This document shows, piece after piece, positions 56,160 to 64,000 of a stretch of DNA of 64,000 nucleotides. Position 1 is the first letter of the stretch, and every line of letters begins with the position of its first letter. The DNA comes from Streptomyces rubradiris (GTDB lineage Bacteria; Actinomycetota; Actinomycetes; Streptomycetales; Streptomycetaceae). The stretch covers positions 682,001 to 746,000 of the forward strand of contig NZ_BNEA01000001.1 in assembly GCF_016860525.1 (NCBI RefSeq), written 5' to 3'. The notes under the pieces are model-generated. The model searched no databases. It was not told the DNA's origin and worked only from the letters and a program-made list of their open reading frames with translations. The translations under genes and the position numbers were made by a program.

Positions 56160-57638
56160 ATGGCGTCCACGCTTCCCGATCCGCACCCCGGCGCAGGGCC
56201 CACGCCCGCCGACGGCGCCGCCTCCGCCTCCCGGGCCGCCGAGCGCGCCGGTGTCGAGGCGCACGGCATCGACCACATCCCGGAGTCCGAACGCCGGGGC
56301 CGGCCGCGCGAGTTGTTCTCCGTGTGGGCCGCCGCGAACGTCACCTACCTGAGCCTGGTGGTGGGCGGCGCGCTGGTGCTGATGGGGCTGAGCCTGTGGC
56401 AGGCGCTCGTGGTGATCGTCGTGGGCAATCTGTTCTGGCTTCTCACCGGCCTGCTGGCGGTCCCGGGACCGGTGGCGGGCGCGCCGAGCGAGGTGGTGAC
56501 CCGGGCGCTGTACGGGGTGCGCGGGAACCGGGTGAACAACGCGGTGACCGGGTGGCTGATCTCCGTGTGCTACTTCGCGCTGAACCTGGCGGCGGCGGCC
56601 ACCGCGGCCTTCTCCCTGGTGGACCGGGCCGGCCTGCCGGTGACCGCCGGGGTGAAGGCGGCCGTCGTGGTGCTGATCGCCGCCGTCACGCTCGCCATCG
56701 GCGTCTACGGCCACGCAGCGATCGTCCGGCTCTACCCGGCGATCACCCTGGTGCTGTCGGCGGTGTTCGCCGTGGTGGGCGTCGCGGTGCTGCGGCACAC
56801 CGACTTCGGCTACGCCCCCGGGCAGCCGCTGACGGGCACGGATCTGTGGGCGACCGTGGCGGCCGGGACCGCCCTCATCGCCTCGGGCCCGCTGTCGTAC
56901 ACCACCAGCGCGGACTTCTCCCGCTATCTGCCCCGCGCCACCCCCGCGAAGGCGGTGGCCGGCTGGACCGCGCTCGGCGGGTTCGTGCCGAGCGTCCTGG
57001 TGTGCGGCATCGGCGCCTGCGCCGCGACCGCCGTCGACATGAACGACCCGGAGTCCTCGCTGCAGACGCTGCTGCCCGGCTGGTTCCGCCCGGTGTTCCT
57101 GCTCGCCCTCGTCCTCGGCACCGTCGCGCTCAACGCGCTGACCTCCTACAGCGCCGGACTCGCCCTCCAGGCCGTCGGCCTGCGCATCCGGCGCACGCTC
57201 AGCGTCCTGGTGGACGGCGCGGTGGCCGTGTCGCTCACCCTGTACGCGCTGCTGGTCTCCGACTTCCTCGACGCCGTCGGCGATGTGCTCCAGCTGACCG
57301 TGCTGTTGCTCGGCCCGGGTACGGCCGTCTACGCCACGGACATCCTGCTGCGCCGCAACCGCTACGACGGCCCCGCCCTCGCCGACGAGTCACCCGGCGG
57401 GCCGTTCTGGTACACCGGCGGCTTCAACTGGGCCGGGGCAATGGCCCTCATCGCGGGCGTGACGGCCTCCGCGCTGTGCGTCGACAGCGTTTACACCGGT
57501 CCCGTGGCCGCCGCCCTGGGCGGTGTCGACCTGGCCCTGCCGGCCGGGATGGCGGTGGCCTCGGGGACGTACGCCCTGCTGTCCGCGCGCCAAAGGCAGG
57601 CGGCACCGCGCGCCGGACGGCTTCCCGAACAACCGTGA
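56160..57638 (+). CDS. NCS1 family cytosine/purine-type permease
   Basis: This 492-residue protein has about twelve transmembrane helices and NCS1 (nucleobase-cation symport) features: a soluble N-terminus with HGIDHIPESERRGRPRELF, then WAAANVTYLSLVVGG and a later YTTSADFSRYLPR block. The family imports cytosine, purines, hydantoins or allantoin with protons or sodium. It is divergent from the TetR gene and probably feeds the YtcJ-like amidohydrolase. Confidence 0.88.
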   Translation: MASTLPDPHPGAGPTPADGAASASRAAERAGVEAHGIDHIPESERRGRPRELFSVWAAANVTYLSLVVGGALVLMGLSLWQALVVIVVGNLFWLLTGLLAVPGPVAGAPSEVVTRALYGVRGNRVNNAVTGWLISVCYFALNLAAAATAAFSLVDRAGLPVTAGVKAAVVVLIAAVTLAIGVYGHAAIVRLYPAITLVLSAVFAVVGVAVLRHTDFGYAPGQPLTGTDLWATVAAGTALIASGPLSYTTSADFSRYLPRATPAKAVAGWTALGGFVPSVLVCGIGACAATAVDMNDPESSLQTLLPGWFRPVFLLALVLGTVALNALTSYSAGLALQAVGLRIRRTLSVLVDGAVAVSLTLYALLVSDFLDAVGDVLQLTVLLLGPGTAVYATDILLRRNRYDGPALADESPGGPFWYTGGFNWAGAMALIAGVTASALCVDSVYTGPVAAALGGVDLALPAGMAVASGTYALLSARQRQAAPRAGRLPEQP

Positions 57639-57850
57639 GTCAGGGGGGAGTCGAGGAGGCGCCGCGCCCCGGCCGCTCAGGACGGCGGCACCGCACGGGA
57701 CATGGCGGCGGCTGCTCGCCGGAGACACCCGAGGGGGTACGTTTTCTCACCCGTTCTCGCGTCGTCGACGCGTAGTCGTACCACCGGCCGCCCGAGTCTG
57801 CTGCACTGCCCCTGCACGCGGGGGCAGTTGACGGAGCATCAGGAGGCAGG

Positions 57851-59089
57851 GTGTCCAGACGGAACGGGCGTTCGGCGGCGGGCAGAGCGGTTCTCACGAC
57901 GGTCACGGCACTCGGCGTGCTGGCCGGGGCGGCCCTGGCGGGCGCGGCACCGGCCGCTGCCGCGCCGACGGGCCGGCGGATCGTGCCGGGCGTCACCTAC
58001 CGGCAGTTCGACGTCGACGCGGCGAAGGGCACGGCCCGCGTCCACCTGCTCACGGTGGACCTGGGCAACCCGCACGTCCGCGTCGGCCTGCTGTACCCGG
58101 GCACGGTCGCGGCCCGGGCGACGGTCTCCCGGCTGGCGGACTCGGCCGGGGCGGTCGCCGGGGTGAACGGCGACTTCTTCCACATCACCGAGTCCCAGCA
58201 CCCGGGCGTGGAGGCCACCGGGGCGCCCGTCGGACCGGCCGTGGCGGACGGGCAGGTGCTCAAGGCGGCGGTGCCGAAGGGCCAGCGGTTCGGACCCGCG
58301 CTGCCCCCGGGCACCGACACCCGGGAGGTGCTCGGCGTGGGCACCGACCGGCGGGCCCGCCTGGACCGCCTCTCCCTCACCGGCTCGGTCGGCACACCCC
58401 AGGGCACGCTGCCCCTGAAGGGCCTCAACCAGTACGCGCTCCCGGTGAACTCGGTCGGCGCGTTCACCGCGCGCTGGGGCGGCGCCTCCCGCGAGCGTGC
58501 CGTCTGCGGCACCGACACCCAGCGCTCGGCGCCGTGCAGCGAGGACACCTACGAGGTGACGGTGCGCGACGGCAGGGTGGTCTCCGCGTCCGGCACCCCG
58601 GGCGGCGGCACGATCCCCGCGGACACCACGGTCCTGGTGGGCCGCGAGGAGGGCGCGCGGAAGCTGCGCGAGCTGTCGGTCGGCGACGCGGTGCGGATCA
58701 CGCACGCCTTGACGGCGGCCTCGTCCGAGGTGCCGTACGCCTTCGCGATCGGCGGCTTCCCGATCGTCCGCGACGGCGCCCCGCTGCCCGGGCTGGACGA
58801 CGAGACCTCGGCGGTGCGCACGGCTGTGGGGGTCAAGGACGGCGGCCGGCAGCTGCTGCTCCTGGCGCTGGACGGGGCGGCGGACTACCGCTCGGGGCTG
58901 ACCGTCCACGAGGAGGCGGACGTCCTGCGGTCGCTCGGCGCCACCGAGGGCTTCAACCTGGACGGCGGCGGCTCGACGGAGATGGTGACCCGCGACACCG
59001 GCGACCGCGCCGTGACCGTGCGCAACCACCCGAGTGGCGGCGCCGAGCGCCCCGTGCCCAACGGCATCGGCGTCTTCTCGGCCGGCTGA
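57851..59089 (+). CDS. Secreted phosphodiester glycosidase (NAGPA-like)
   Basis: This 412-residue exported protein has a signal peptide (about 1-38, Ala-rich) and the NAGPA/phosphodiester glycosidase domain. Family blocks are GVNGDFF near residue 105, DDETSAVRTAVGV, and NLDGGGST near residue 375. It probably trims a sugar phosphodiester, perhaps from wall teichoic polymers. GTG 57851 has AGGAGG 5 nt upstream. A short CTGCCCC hairpin lies just before the gene. Confidence 0.85.
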   Translation: MSRRNGRSAAGRAVLTTVTALGVLAGAALAGAAPAAAAPTGRRIVPGVTYRQFDVDAAKGTARVHLLTVDLGNPHVRVGLLYPGTVAARATVSRLADSAGAVAGVNGDFFHITESQHPGVEATGAPVGPAVADGQVLKAAVPKGQRFGPALPPGTDTREVLGVGTDRRARLDRLSLTGSVGTPQGTLPLKGLNQYALPVNSVGAFTARWGGASRERAVCGTDTQRSAPCSEDTYEVTVRDGRVVSASGTPGGGTIPADTTVLVGREEGARKLRELSVGDAVRITHALTAASSEVPYAFAIGGFPIVRDGAPLPGLDDETSAVRTAVGVKDGGRQLLLLALDGAADYRSGLTVHEEADVLRSLGATEGFNLDGGGSTEMVTRDTGDRAVTVRNHPSGGAERPVPNGIGVFSAG

Positions 59090-59101
59090 CCCCCGGCCGG
59101 G

Positions 59102-59296
59102 TCAGGGCCGCAGGCTGCTCACCAGGTCGGCGGTCGCGGTGAGCCCGCTGTGGATGGTGGGCGCCATGCTGGTGCTGGCCAGGTAGAAGCCGAGCAGCAT
59201 GCAGACCAGGCCGTGGGAGACCTTCAGCGCGCCGTTGCGCACGAAGATCACGGCCAGGACCAGGAGCAGCAGCACCACCGAGATGGAAATCGCCAT
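59102..59296 (-). CDS. Small membrane protein
   Basis: This 64-residue protein has two hydrophobic segments (about 3-19 and 28-44) and no other feature. The SD GGAGGAGG sits about 5 nt before ATG 59296, which supports expression. It converges with the glycosidase gene. The function is unknown. Confidence 0.7.
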   Translation of the reverse strand: MAISISVVLLLLVLAVIFVRNGALKVSHGLVCMLLGFYLASTSMAPTIHSGLTATADLVSSLRP

Positions 59297-59397
59297 CGGA
59301 ACCTCCTCCGCCACGCCCCATGTGCGGCGTTCGGGCGCAAGTGTGACGTAGCGGGGGGTTCGTCCGGGCGGCTGACACGTCCGCCGAACGTGTGGTC

Positions 59398-60351
59398 TTA
59401 CGCCGGTGCGTGGGCGTCCAGGAAGGCCTCCAGCCCGGCGAGGTCGTCGGTGTTGAGGTGGTCCACCCCGGCGGCCAGCAGCTCGGTCCACAGGGCGTCC
59501 CGGGCGGGGCCGGCGGTGTCGGGGGTGGCCCAGAACCGGACCCGCTGTCCGCGGGCGTGGGCGGCGGCGGTGATGCTCCGCAGCTTGCGCCGCTCGGCGT
59601 CCGGGAACGCCCCGGTGCCCGTCCAGGTGAAGTGCTGCGTCCAGTTGTCGCTGATGAGCGGGGCGAGGGAGGCCGGGGCGGAGCCGGTCAGGTCGGCGAG
59701 CCGGCCGTCGTAGAAGGCGCGCCGCTCGGTCTGCGCGGCCATCGGGGTACGGGCCGCCCGGTCGCCGGAGACGACGGCGGTGACCGGGCCGGGGCGGACG
59801 CGGCCGTGCGCGTACCGGGTGAACAGGCGCGGGTAGCGGCGCAGGTGGCGGTCGAGTTCGAGGTAGGCCGCGGCGCCCTCGGTCTTGATGTCGACGAGGA
59901 GTTGCAGCGGCCGGTGCGCGCCGCGGTAGACCGAGCCGTGGTGGGCGGCGACGCGGGCGGCGAGCGGTTCCAGGTAGAGGGATTCCAGGGTGCGGGACGG
60001 GTCGAGGTCGGACGCCTCGTGACCGACGAGGAGCTGGTCGCCGACGAGGAAGATGTCGGCTTCGACGCTGCCGAAGCGGTGGTCGAGGGCGTCGAGCAGG
60101 GGGCGTGGGTGCGCGTAGTCGTTGTGGGCGTGGGCCCGCCACAGCGGGCGGGGCCGCCGGCGGCGGTCACCGGCCGGCGCGTCGCTCGCGGCCCGTACGT
60201 CACTCACGTCCCGTATATCACTCGCGGGCAGGGCGTCGTTCGCGGGCAGGGTGCCGTTCGCGGCCGGTGACTCGCTCGCCGGACGGGCGAGGGTGCCCGC
60301 GAGGGCGACGCCGAGGGTGGTGAGGGCTCCGCGACGGGTGGTGAGGGTCAT
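59398..60351 (-). CDS. Exported AIM6/GDPD-like phosphodiesterase
   Basis: The 317-residue protein has a Tat-like signal (TTRRGALTTLG) and a PI-PLC/glycerophosphodiesterase TIM-barrel of the AIM6 type. The motif HAHNDYAHPRPLLDALD starts the domain, then VEADIFLVGDQLLVGHEA supplies metal ligands and LLVDIKTEG a further Asp-Lys pair. It probably cleaves a glycerol or inositol phosphodiester outside the cell. ATG 60351 follows GGGAGG. Confidence 0.8.
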   Translation of the reverse strand: MTLTTRRGALTTLGVALAGTLARPASESPAANGTLPANDALPASDIRDVSDVRAASDAPAGDRRRRPRPLWRAHAHNDYAHPRPLLDALDHRFGSVEADIFLVGDQLLVGHEASDLDPSRTLESLYLEPLAARVAAHHGSVYRGAHRPLQLLVDIKTEGAAAYLELDRHLRRYPRLFTRYAHGRVRPGPVTAVVSGDRAARTPMAAQTERRAFYDGRLADLTGSAPASLAPLISDNWTQHFTWTGTGAFPDAERRKLRSITAAAHARGQRVRFWATPDTAGPARDALWTELLAAGVDHLNTDDLAGLEAFLDAHAPA

Positions 60352-60506
60352 GCACTGCCTCCCTGGGGGTGATGGGGACCGGGGAGAGTATGCGTGCGGG
60401 GGTGCCTCAACGGAGCCTTCGCGGCGGCGAGTTGGCGCGCTGTTCACTTCCTGTGCGCAAAAGGCCCGCCCCGGGTGGGGCGGGCTTCGCCGGACACGGG
60501 TGGGTG

Positions 60507-61580
60507 TCAGGGGGCCTGGAGATCGACCAGCGCGGACAGCGCCTCGCGGTGGGCGCCCGCCGTGCCGTAGGCGATCGAGTCCGCCTTGGCCCGCTTCAGG
60601 TACAGGTGGACCGGGTGTTCCCAGGTCATGCCGATCCCGCCGTGCAGTTGCAGCGCCTCCTCGGTGGCGCGTACGGCGACGGGGGCGGCGTAGGCCTGGG
60701 CGACGGCCACCGTGACGTCGGTGTCCTGGCCCGTGGAGAGGGCGTCGGCGGCGGCGCGGGCGGCGGCCCGCAGGTGGACCACCTCCAGCCACAGCCGGGC
60801 CAGCCGGTGCTTGAGCGCCTGGAAGCCGCCGACCGGCCGGTTGAACTGCTTGCGCTCCTTCAGGTAGCGGACCGTCTCCGCCAACGCCCAGTCGGCCACT
60901 CCCAGTTGCTCGGATGCGAGCAGTCCGGCGGCGGCGCGCAGGGCCCGGCGCACGGCCGGCTCGGTGTCCCCGACGCGGCGGCCGGGGGCACCGGCCAGCC
61001 GTACGGTGGCCAGCGGCCGGGTCAGGTCCAGGGAGATCCGGGGCAGGACCGTCACGGCGTCGGCGGCGACGGCGTACAGGCCGCCGTCGTCGGCCGGGAC
61101 GAGCAGCACGTCGGCGACGGCCGCGTCCGCGATGCCGGTCAGCTCGCCGTGCAGGGTGCCGTTCTCCAGTCGTACGGTCTCGACGCCGGTGGCCGGGCCG
61201 GTGTGCAGGCCGACCGCCAGGGCGCCGATGGTGCGCCCGGAGGCCAGCCGGCTCAGCAGTTCGCCGTCGCCGCAGGCGAGCAGCGCCTCGGTGGCCACGA
61301 CGGCGCTGGTCAGGTAGGGCACGGGGGCGACGGCCCGGCCCAGTTCCTCCAGGACGACGGCCGCCTCGCGGTGGGACGCTCCCTGGCCGCCCTGCTCCTC
61401 GGGCACCAGGAGGCCGGCCAGGCCCATGTCCTCGGCGAGCGACTTCCACAGGGCCCGGCCGTGGGGCGCGTCCGACTCCGTGCGGGCGAGCACGCCGGCC
61501 GGCGGGCAGTGGTCCGTGAGCAGGTCGCGGACGGCGGCGCGCAGCGCCTCTTCCTCCTCGGAGTACAGCAGGTCCGTCAT
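60507..61580 (-). CDS. Acyl-CoA dehydrogenase-like flavoprotein (short subunit)
   Basis: This 357-residue member of the acyl-CoA dehydrogenase family shows the N-terminal helical, middle barrel and C-terminal helical domains (LKERKQFNRPVGGFQALKHRLA and LQLHGGIGMTWEHPVHLYLKRA). Its ATG overlaps the stop of the upstream dehydrogenase gene (ATGA, 61577-61580), so the two are coupled. In actinobacteria such adjacent pairs often form heteromeric enzymes acting on sterol or CoA side-chain substrates. That function is inferred from arrangement. Confidence 0.86.
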   Translation of the reverse strand: MTDLLYSEEEEALRAAVRDLLTDHCPPAGVLARTESDAPHGRALWKSLAEDMGLAGLLVPEEQGGQGASHREAAVVLEELGRAVAPVPYLTSAVVATEALLACGDGELLSRLASGRTIGALAVGLHTGPATGVETVRLENGTLHGELTGIADAAVADVLLVPADDGGLYAVAADAVTVLPRISLDLTRPLATVRLAGAPGRRVGDTEPAVRRALRAAAGLLASEQLGVADWALAETVRYLKERKQFNRPVGGFQALKHRLARLWLEVVHLRAAARAAADALSTGQDTDVTVAVAQAYAAPVAVRATEEALQLHGGIGMTWEHPVHLYLKRAKADSIAYGTAGAHREALSALVDLQAP

Positions 61581-62758
61581 CGGGCGAGGTCCTTCCAGGC
61601 GACGTCCTTGTCGGTGCGCGGTTCGGCGGGCAGGCCCAGGACGCGCTCGGCCACGATGTTCAGCAGCACCTCGCTGGTGCCGCCCTCGATGCTGTTGCCC
61701 TTGGAACGCAGATAGCGGTAACCGGCGTCACGGCCGGTGAAGTCGACGTGTTCGGGGCGGCGCAAGGTCCAGTCGTCGTACAACAGGCCCTCCTCGCCGC
61801 GCAGTTCGACTTCCAGGCCGCTGATCTCCTGGTTGAGGCGGGCGAAGGCGAGCTTCATGCCGGCGCCCTCGGGTCCGGGCTGGCCGGCGGCGAGCTGCTG
61901 GCGCAGCCGCTCGCCGGTGAACCGGGCCACCTCGGCCTCCACCCACAGCGTCAGCAGCCGCTGGTGCAGGTCGTGGGTGCGCAGTTCCGGGCGTTCGCGC
62001 CAGGTCTTCGCGACGGGGCCGATCATGCCGCCCTCGCGGGGCTGGGCCATGCCGCCGATGGCGACGCGCTCGTTGTTGAGGGTGGTCTGGGCGACTCGCC
62101 AGCCGTCGCCGACCGCGCCGAGGCGGCGGCTGTCGGGGATGCGGACGCCGGTGAGGAAGACCTCGTTGAACTCGGCCTCGCCGGTGATCTGGCGCAGCGG
62201 CCGGACCTCCACGCCCGGGTCGGTCATGTCGCAGACGAAGTAGGTGATGCCCTGGTGCTTGGGCACGTCCGGGTCGGTGCGGGCGATGAGGATGGCCCAG
62301 CGGGCGAGGTGGGCGCTGGAGGTCCACACCTTCTGCCCGTTGACCACCCAGGTGTCGCCCTCACGGACCGCCCGGGTGCCGAGCGCGGCCAGGTCGGAGC
62401 CGGCGCCGGGCTCGCTGAACAGCTGGCACCAGACCTCCTCCCCGGTCCACAGGGGCCGCAGGAAGCGCCGCTTCTGCTCCTCGGTGCCGTAGGCGAGGAT
62501 GGTCGGCGCGGCCATGCCGAGGCCGATGCCGATGCGCCGGGGGTCGTTGTCGGGGGCGCCCGCGGCCGCCAGCTCGGCGTCCACGACGCCCTGGAGGGAA
62601 CGCGGGGCGCCGAGGCCGCCGAGGCCCTCGGGGTAGTGCACCCAGGCGAGGCCGGCGTCGAACCGGGCCCGCAGGAAGTCCAGGCGGTCGGTGCTCGCGG
62701 GCGGGTGCTGGGCGAGGAACTCCCGGGTGCGCCCGCGCAGTTCTCGGGCGTCGGTCAT
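61577..62758 (-). CDS. Acyl-CoA dehydrogenase-like flavoprotein (long subunit)
   Basis: This 393-residue acyl-CoA dehydrogenase has the FAD/substrate strand CQLFSEPGAGSDLA, the WVVNGQKVWTSSAH block, TTLNNERVAIGG, and the C-terminal GNSIEGGTSEVLLNIVAERVLGLP. It is overlapped by ATGA at both ends, with the quinone oxidoreductase gene before it and the shorter dehydrogenase after it. It probably oxidises an acyl-CoA as part of a heteromeric enzyme with the next gene product. Confidence 0.9.
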   Translation of the reverse strand: MTDARELRGRTREFLAQHPPASTDRLDFLRARFDAGLAWVHYPEGLGGLGAPRSLQGVVDAELAAAGAPDNDPRRIGIGLGMAAPTILAYGTEEQKRRFLRPLWTGEEVWCQLFSEPGAGSDLAALGTRAVREGDTWVVNGQKVWTSSAHLARWAILIARTDPDVPKHQGITYFVCDMTDPGVEVRPLRQITGEAEFNEVFLTGVRIPDSRRLGAVGDGWRVAQTTLNNERVAIGGMAQPREGGMIGPVAKTWRERPELRTHDLHQRLLTLWVEAEVARFTGERLRQQLAAGQPGPEGAGMKLAFARLNQEISGLEVELRGEEGLLYDDWTLRRPEHVDFTGRDAGYRYLRSKGNSIEGGTSEVLLNIVAERVLGLPAEPRTDKDVAWKDLAR

Positions 62759-63726
62759 GCGGCGGCTCCGTTCTCCGGTACGACGGCGATCCGGCCGGTG
62801 GTCACCCCGTCGGCGACCCGTTGCACGGCGCCGGCCGCGCCGGCGAGCGGCACCCGCTCGCTGACCAGCGGCTTGACGGCGCCCCGGGCGGCCAGCTCGG
62901 TGAGCTGTTCGTGGCAGTGCCGGACCAGTGCCGGGTTCTTGGTGTTGTACAGGCCCCAGTGCAGGCCGAGGATGGAGTAGTTCTTCACCAGGGCGTGGTT
63001 GAGGGCGGGGGCGGGGATGGTGCCGCCGGCGAAGCCCACGACGACGATCCGGCCCTCGAAGGCGACGACCTTGGTGGACTGGGTGTATGCCTCGCCGCCG
63101 ACCGGGTCGTAGATCACGTCGGCGCCCCGGCCGCCGGTGGCCTCCTTCACGGCGGCGACGACGTCCTCGGCGCGCCGGTCGACCACCACGTCACAGCCCA
63201 GTTCCCGGGCGACGGCGGCCTTCTTCTCGCCGCCCACGACACCGATCACGGTGGCGCCGGCCGCCTTGCCGAGCTGGACGGCGGCGCTGCCCACGCCCCC
63301 GGCGGCGGCGTGCACGAGCAGGGTCTCGCCCGCCTCCAGCCGGGCGCGCCGGTGCAGGCCGAACCAGCCGGTCTGGTAGCCGATGTGCAGGGCGGCGGCC
63401 TCGGCGTCGTCCAGCGGGTCCGGCGCGGGGAGCAGGGCGCGGGCGTCGGCGACGGCGTACTCGGCGAAACCGCCGTACGGCAGCGCGGGGTTGGCGATCA
63501 CCCGGCGGCCGTCCTCGGTCTCGCCGCAGATCTCCACGCCGGGCGTGAAGGGCAGTGGCGGGCGCACCTGGTACTGGCCCCGGCACAGCAGCGCGTCGGG
63601 GAAGTTGACGTTGGCCGCGCGCACCCTGAGCAGTACCTGGCCGTCACCGGGCGTGGGCCGCTCGGTCTCCGCCAGGCGCATCACCTCGCTCGGCTCGCCG
63701 TTCTCGTGCACTTGCCATGCCTGCAT
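62755..63726 (-). CDS. NADPH:quinone oxidoreductase-like MDR protein
   Basis: This 323-residue medium-chain dehydrogenase/reductase lacks structural zinc cysteines, as quinone oxidoreductases do. It has FTPGVEICGE, the GYQTGWFGLHRRA substrate segment, and an NADP-binding Rossmann motif AAAGGVGSAAVQLGKAAGA. It is the first gene of a three-gene operon with two acyl-CoA dehydrogenases, each junction being ATGA. A palindrome lies about 50 bp upstream at 63776. Confidence 0.9.
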   Translation of the reverse strand: MQAWQVHENGEPSEVMRLAETERPTPGDGQVLLRVRAANVNFPDALLCRGQYQVRPPLPFTPGVEICGETEDGRRVIANPALPYGGFAEYAVADARALLPAPDPLDDAEAAALHIGYQTGWFGLHRRARLEAGETLLVHAAAGGVGSAAVQLGKAAGATVIGVVGGEKKAAVARELGCDVVVDRRAEDVVAAVKEATGGRGADVIYDPVGGEAYTQSTKVVAFEGRIVVVGFAGGTIPAPALNHALVKNYSILGLHWGLYNTKNPALVRHCHEQLTELAARGAVKPLVSERVPLAGAAGAVQRVADGVTTGRIAVVPENGAAA

Positions 63727-63775
63727 GCGGGGCCTCCACGGGACTGCTTCGTCTGACCGGGTCCGACCGCATACT

Positions 63776-63787
63776 AAGCGGTCGCTT
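63776..63787. promoter_or_regulatory. Candidate operator/promoter of the acyl-CoA dehydrogenase operon
   Basis: AAGCG, GT, CGCTT form a short perfect inverted repeat following CATACT, about 50 bp upstream of the first operon gene. TetR-type repressors of acyl-CoA genes in actinobacteria use AAGCG-type sites, so this is a plausible operator. Confidence 0.5.
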
Positions 63788-63845
63788 GCCGATCAGGGAA
63801 CAGCCGACGGGCCCCGGACTCCGAGCGGACGTCACAGGGCAGCAG

Positions 63846-63976
63846 CGCACGCGCGACGCGGACGTCACAGGGGGGGGCGGCAGCCCAGCACGCGACGCGC
63901 ACGCCACGGGAGTGGCAGCCCCGCACGCGACGCGCACGCCACGGGAGTGGCAGCCCCGCACGCGACGCGCACGTCA
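63846..63976. repeat. Tandem 35-bp repeat at the window edge
   Basis: Two exact 35-bp copies (63888-63922 and 63923-63957) beginning GCACGCGACGCGCACGCCAC are followed by a partial copy (63958-63976) and preceded by a diverged one (about 63846-63887). No gene is evident from 63788 to 64000. Confidence 0.75.
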
Positions 63977-64000
63977 GGAACGGGCCGGCCGCGCCCGTAC

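Overview
The window reads as chromosomal DNA of a Streptomyces. It has very high G+C, GTG starts, purine-rich Shine-Dalgarno (SD) sites, and many families typical of the genus: a DUF5709 protein, type B L31, a Roadblock/MglB protein, an F420-type PPOX oxidoreductase, Tat and lipoprotein signals, and xylA next to xylB and a ROK regulator. All calls come from reading the sequence and recognising families; no database search was run. No rRNA, tRNA or CRISPR array was seen.

Layout. 1-9.5 kb: secreted enzymes (PNGase A-like amidase, M1 peptidase, PGRP-type muramoyl amidase) and a translationally coupled pair of ABC exporter half-transporters. 9.5-25 kb: mostly core or housekeeping genes (DUF5709, L31B, YdjM-like membrane protein, SKI2-like helicase with tesB, Roadblock protein, PPOX oxidoreductase, methyltransferase, alpha/beta hydrolase facing a PadR regulator, MpaB-like oxygenase), broken at 20.5-21.5 kb by a decayed transposase next to a gene fragment. 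25-29.3 kb: xylose locus, xylA divergent from xylB-xylR. 29.3-34.9 kb: an unusual tandem repeat, an APC permease, a formamidase-like gene, a Tat-exported amidase, a cysteine hydrolase and a TetR regulator.

35-46 kb is an accessory island. It carries a four-gene minus-strand operon (42690 to 36251): a membrane VirD4/TraG-like protein with a ruined Walker A, a HerA/VirB4-like ATPase with intact motifs, a long acidic protein ending in a domain that resembles the Tse2 ADP-ribosyltransferase toxin, and a small helical protein in the usual immunity position. Every junction is a 4-nt overlap or a 13-nt gap. I read this as a candidate toxin export or delivery module; it is the most interesting object here. 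Beside it lies a decayed Tn7-like transposon (TnsA, truncated TnsB, TniQ, all frameshifted or deleted). The island separates a TetR gene (34189) from a lipoprotein gene (47087) that carries a nearly identical operator, which suggests it was inserted between genes that once lay close together.

46-64 kb: an MBL-fold lipoprotein, a close homologue of nourseothricin/streptothricin acetyltransferase, DUF2267 and cold-shock genes, a coupled alpha-oxoamine synthase plus GNAT pair, DedA, a TetR / YtcJ amidohydrolase / NCS1 permease locus, a phosphodiester glycosidase, an AIM6-like phosphodiesterase, and a three-gene operon of two acyl-CoA dehydrogenases and a quinone oxidoreductase. The window ends in 35-bp tandem repeats.
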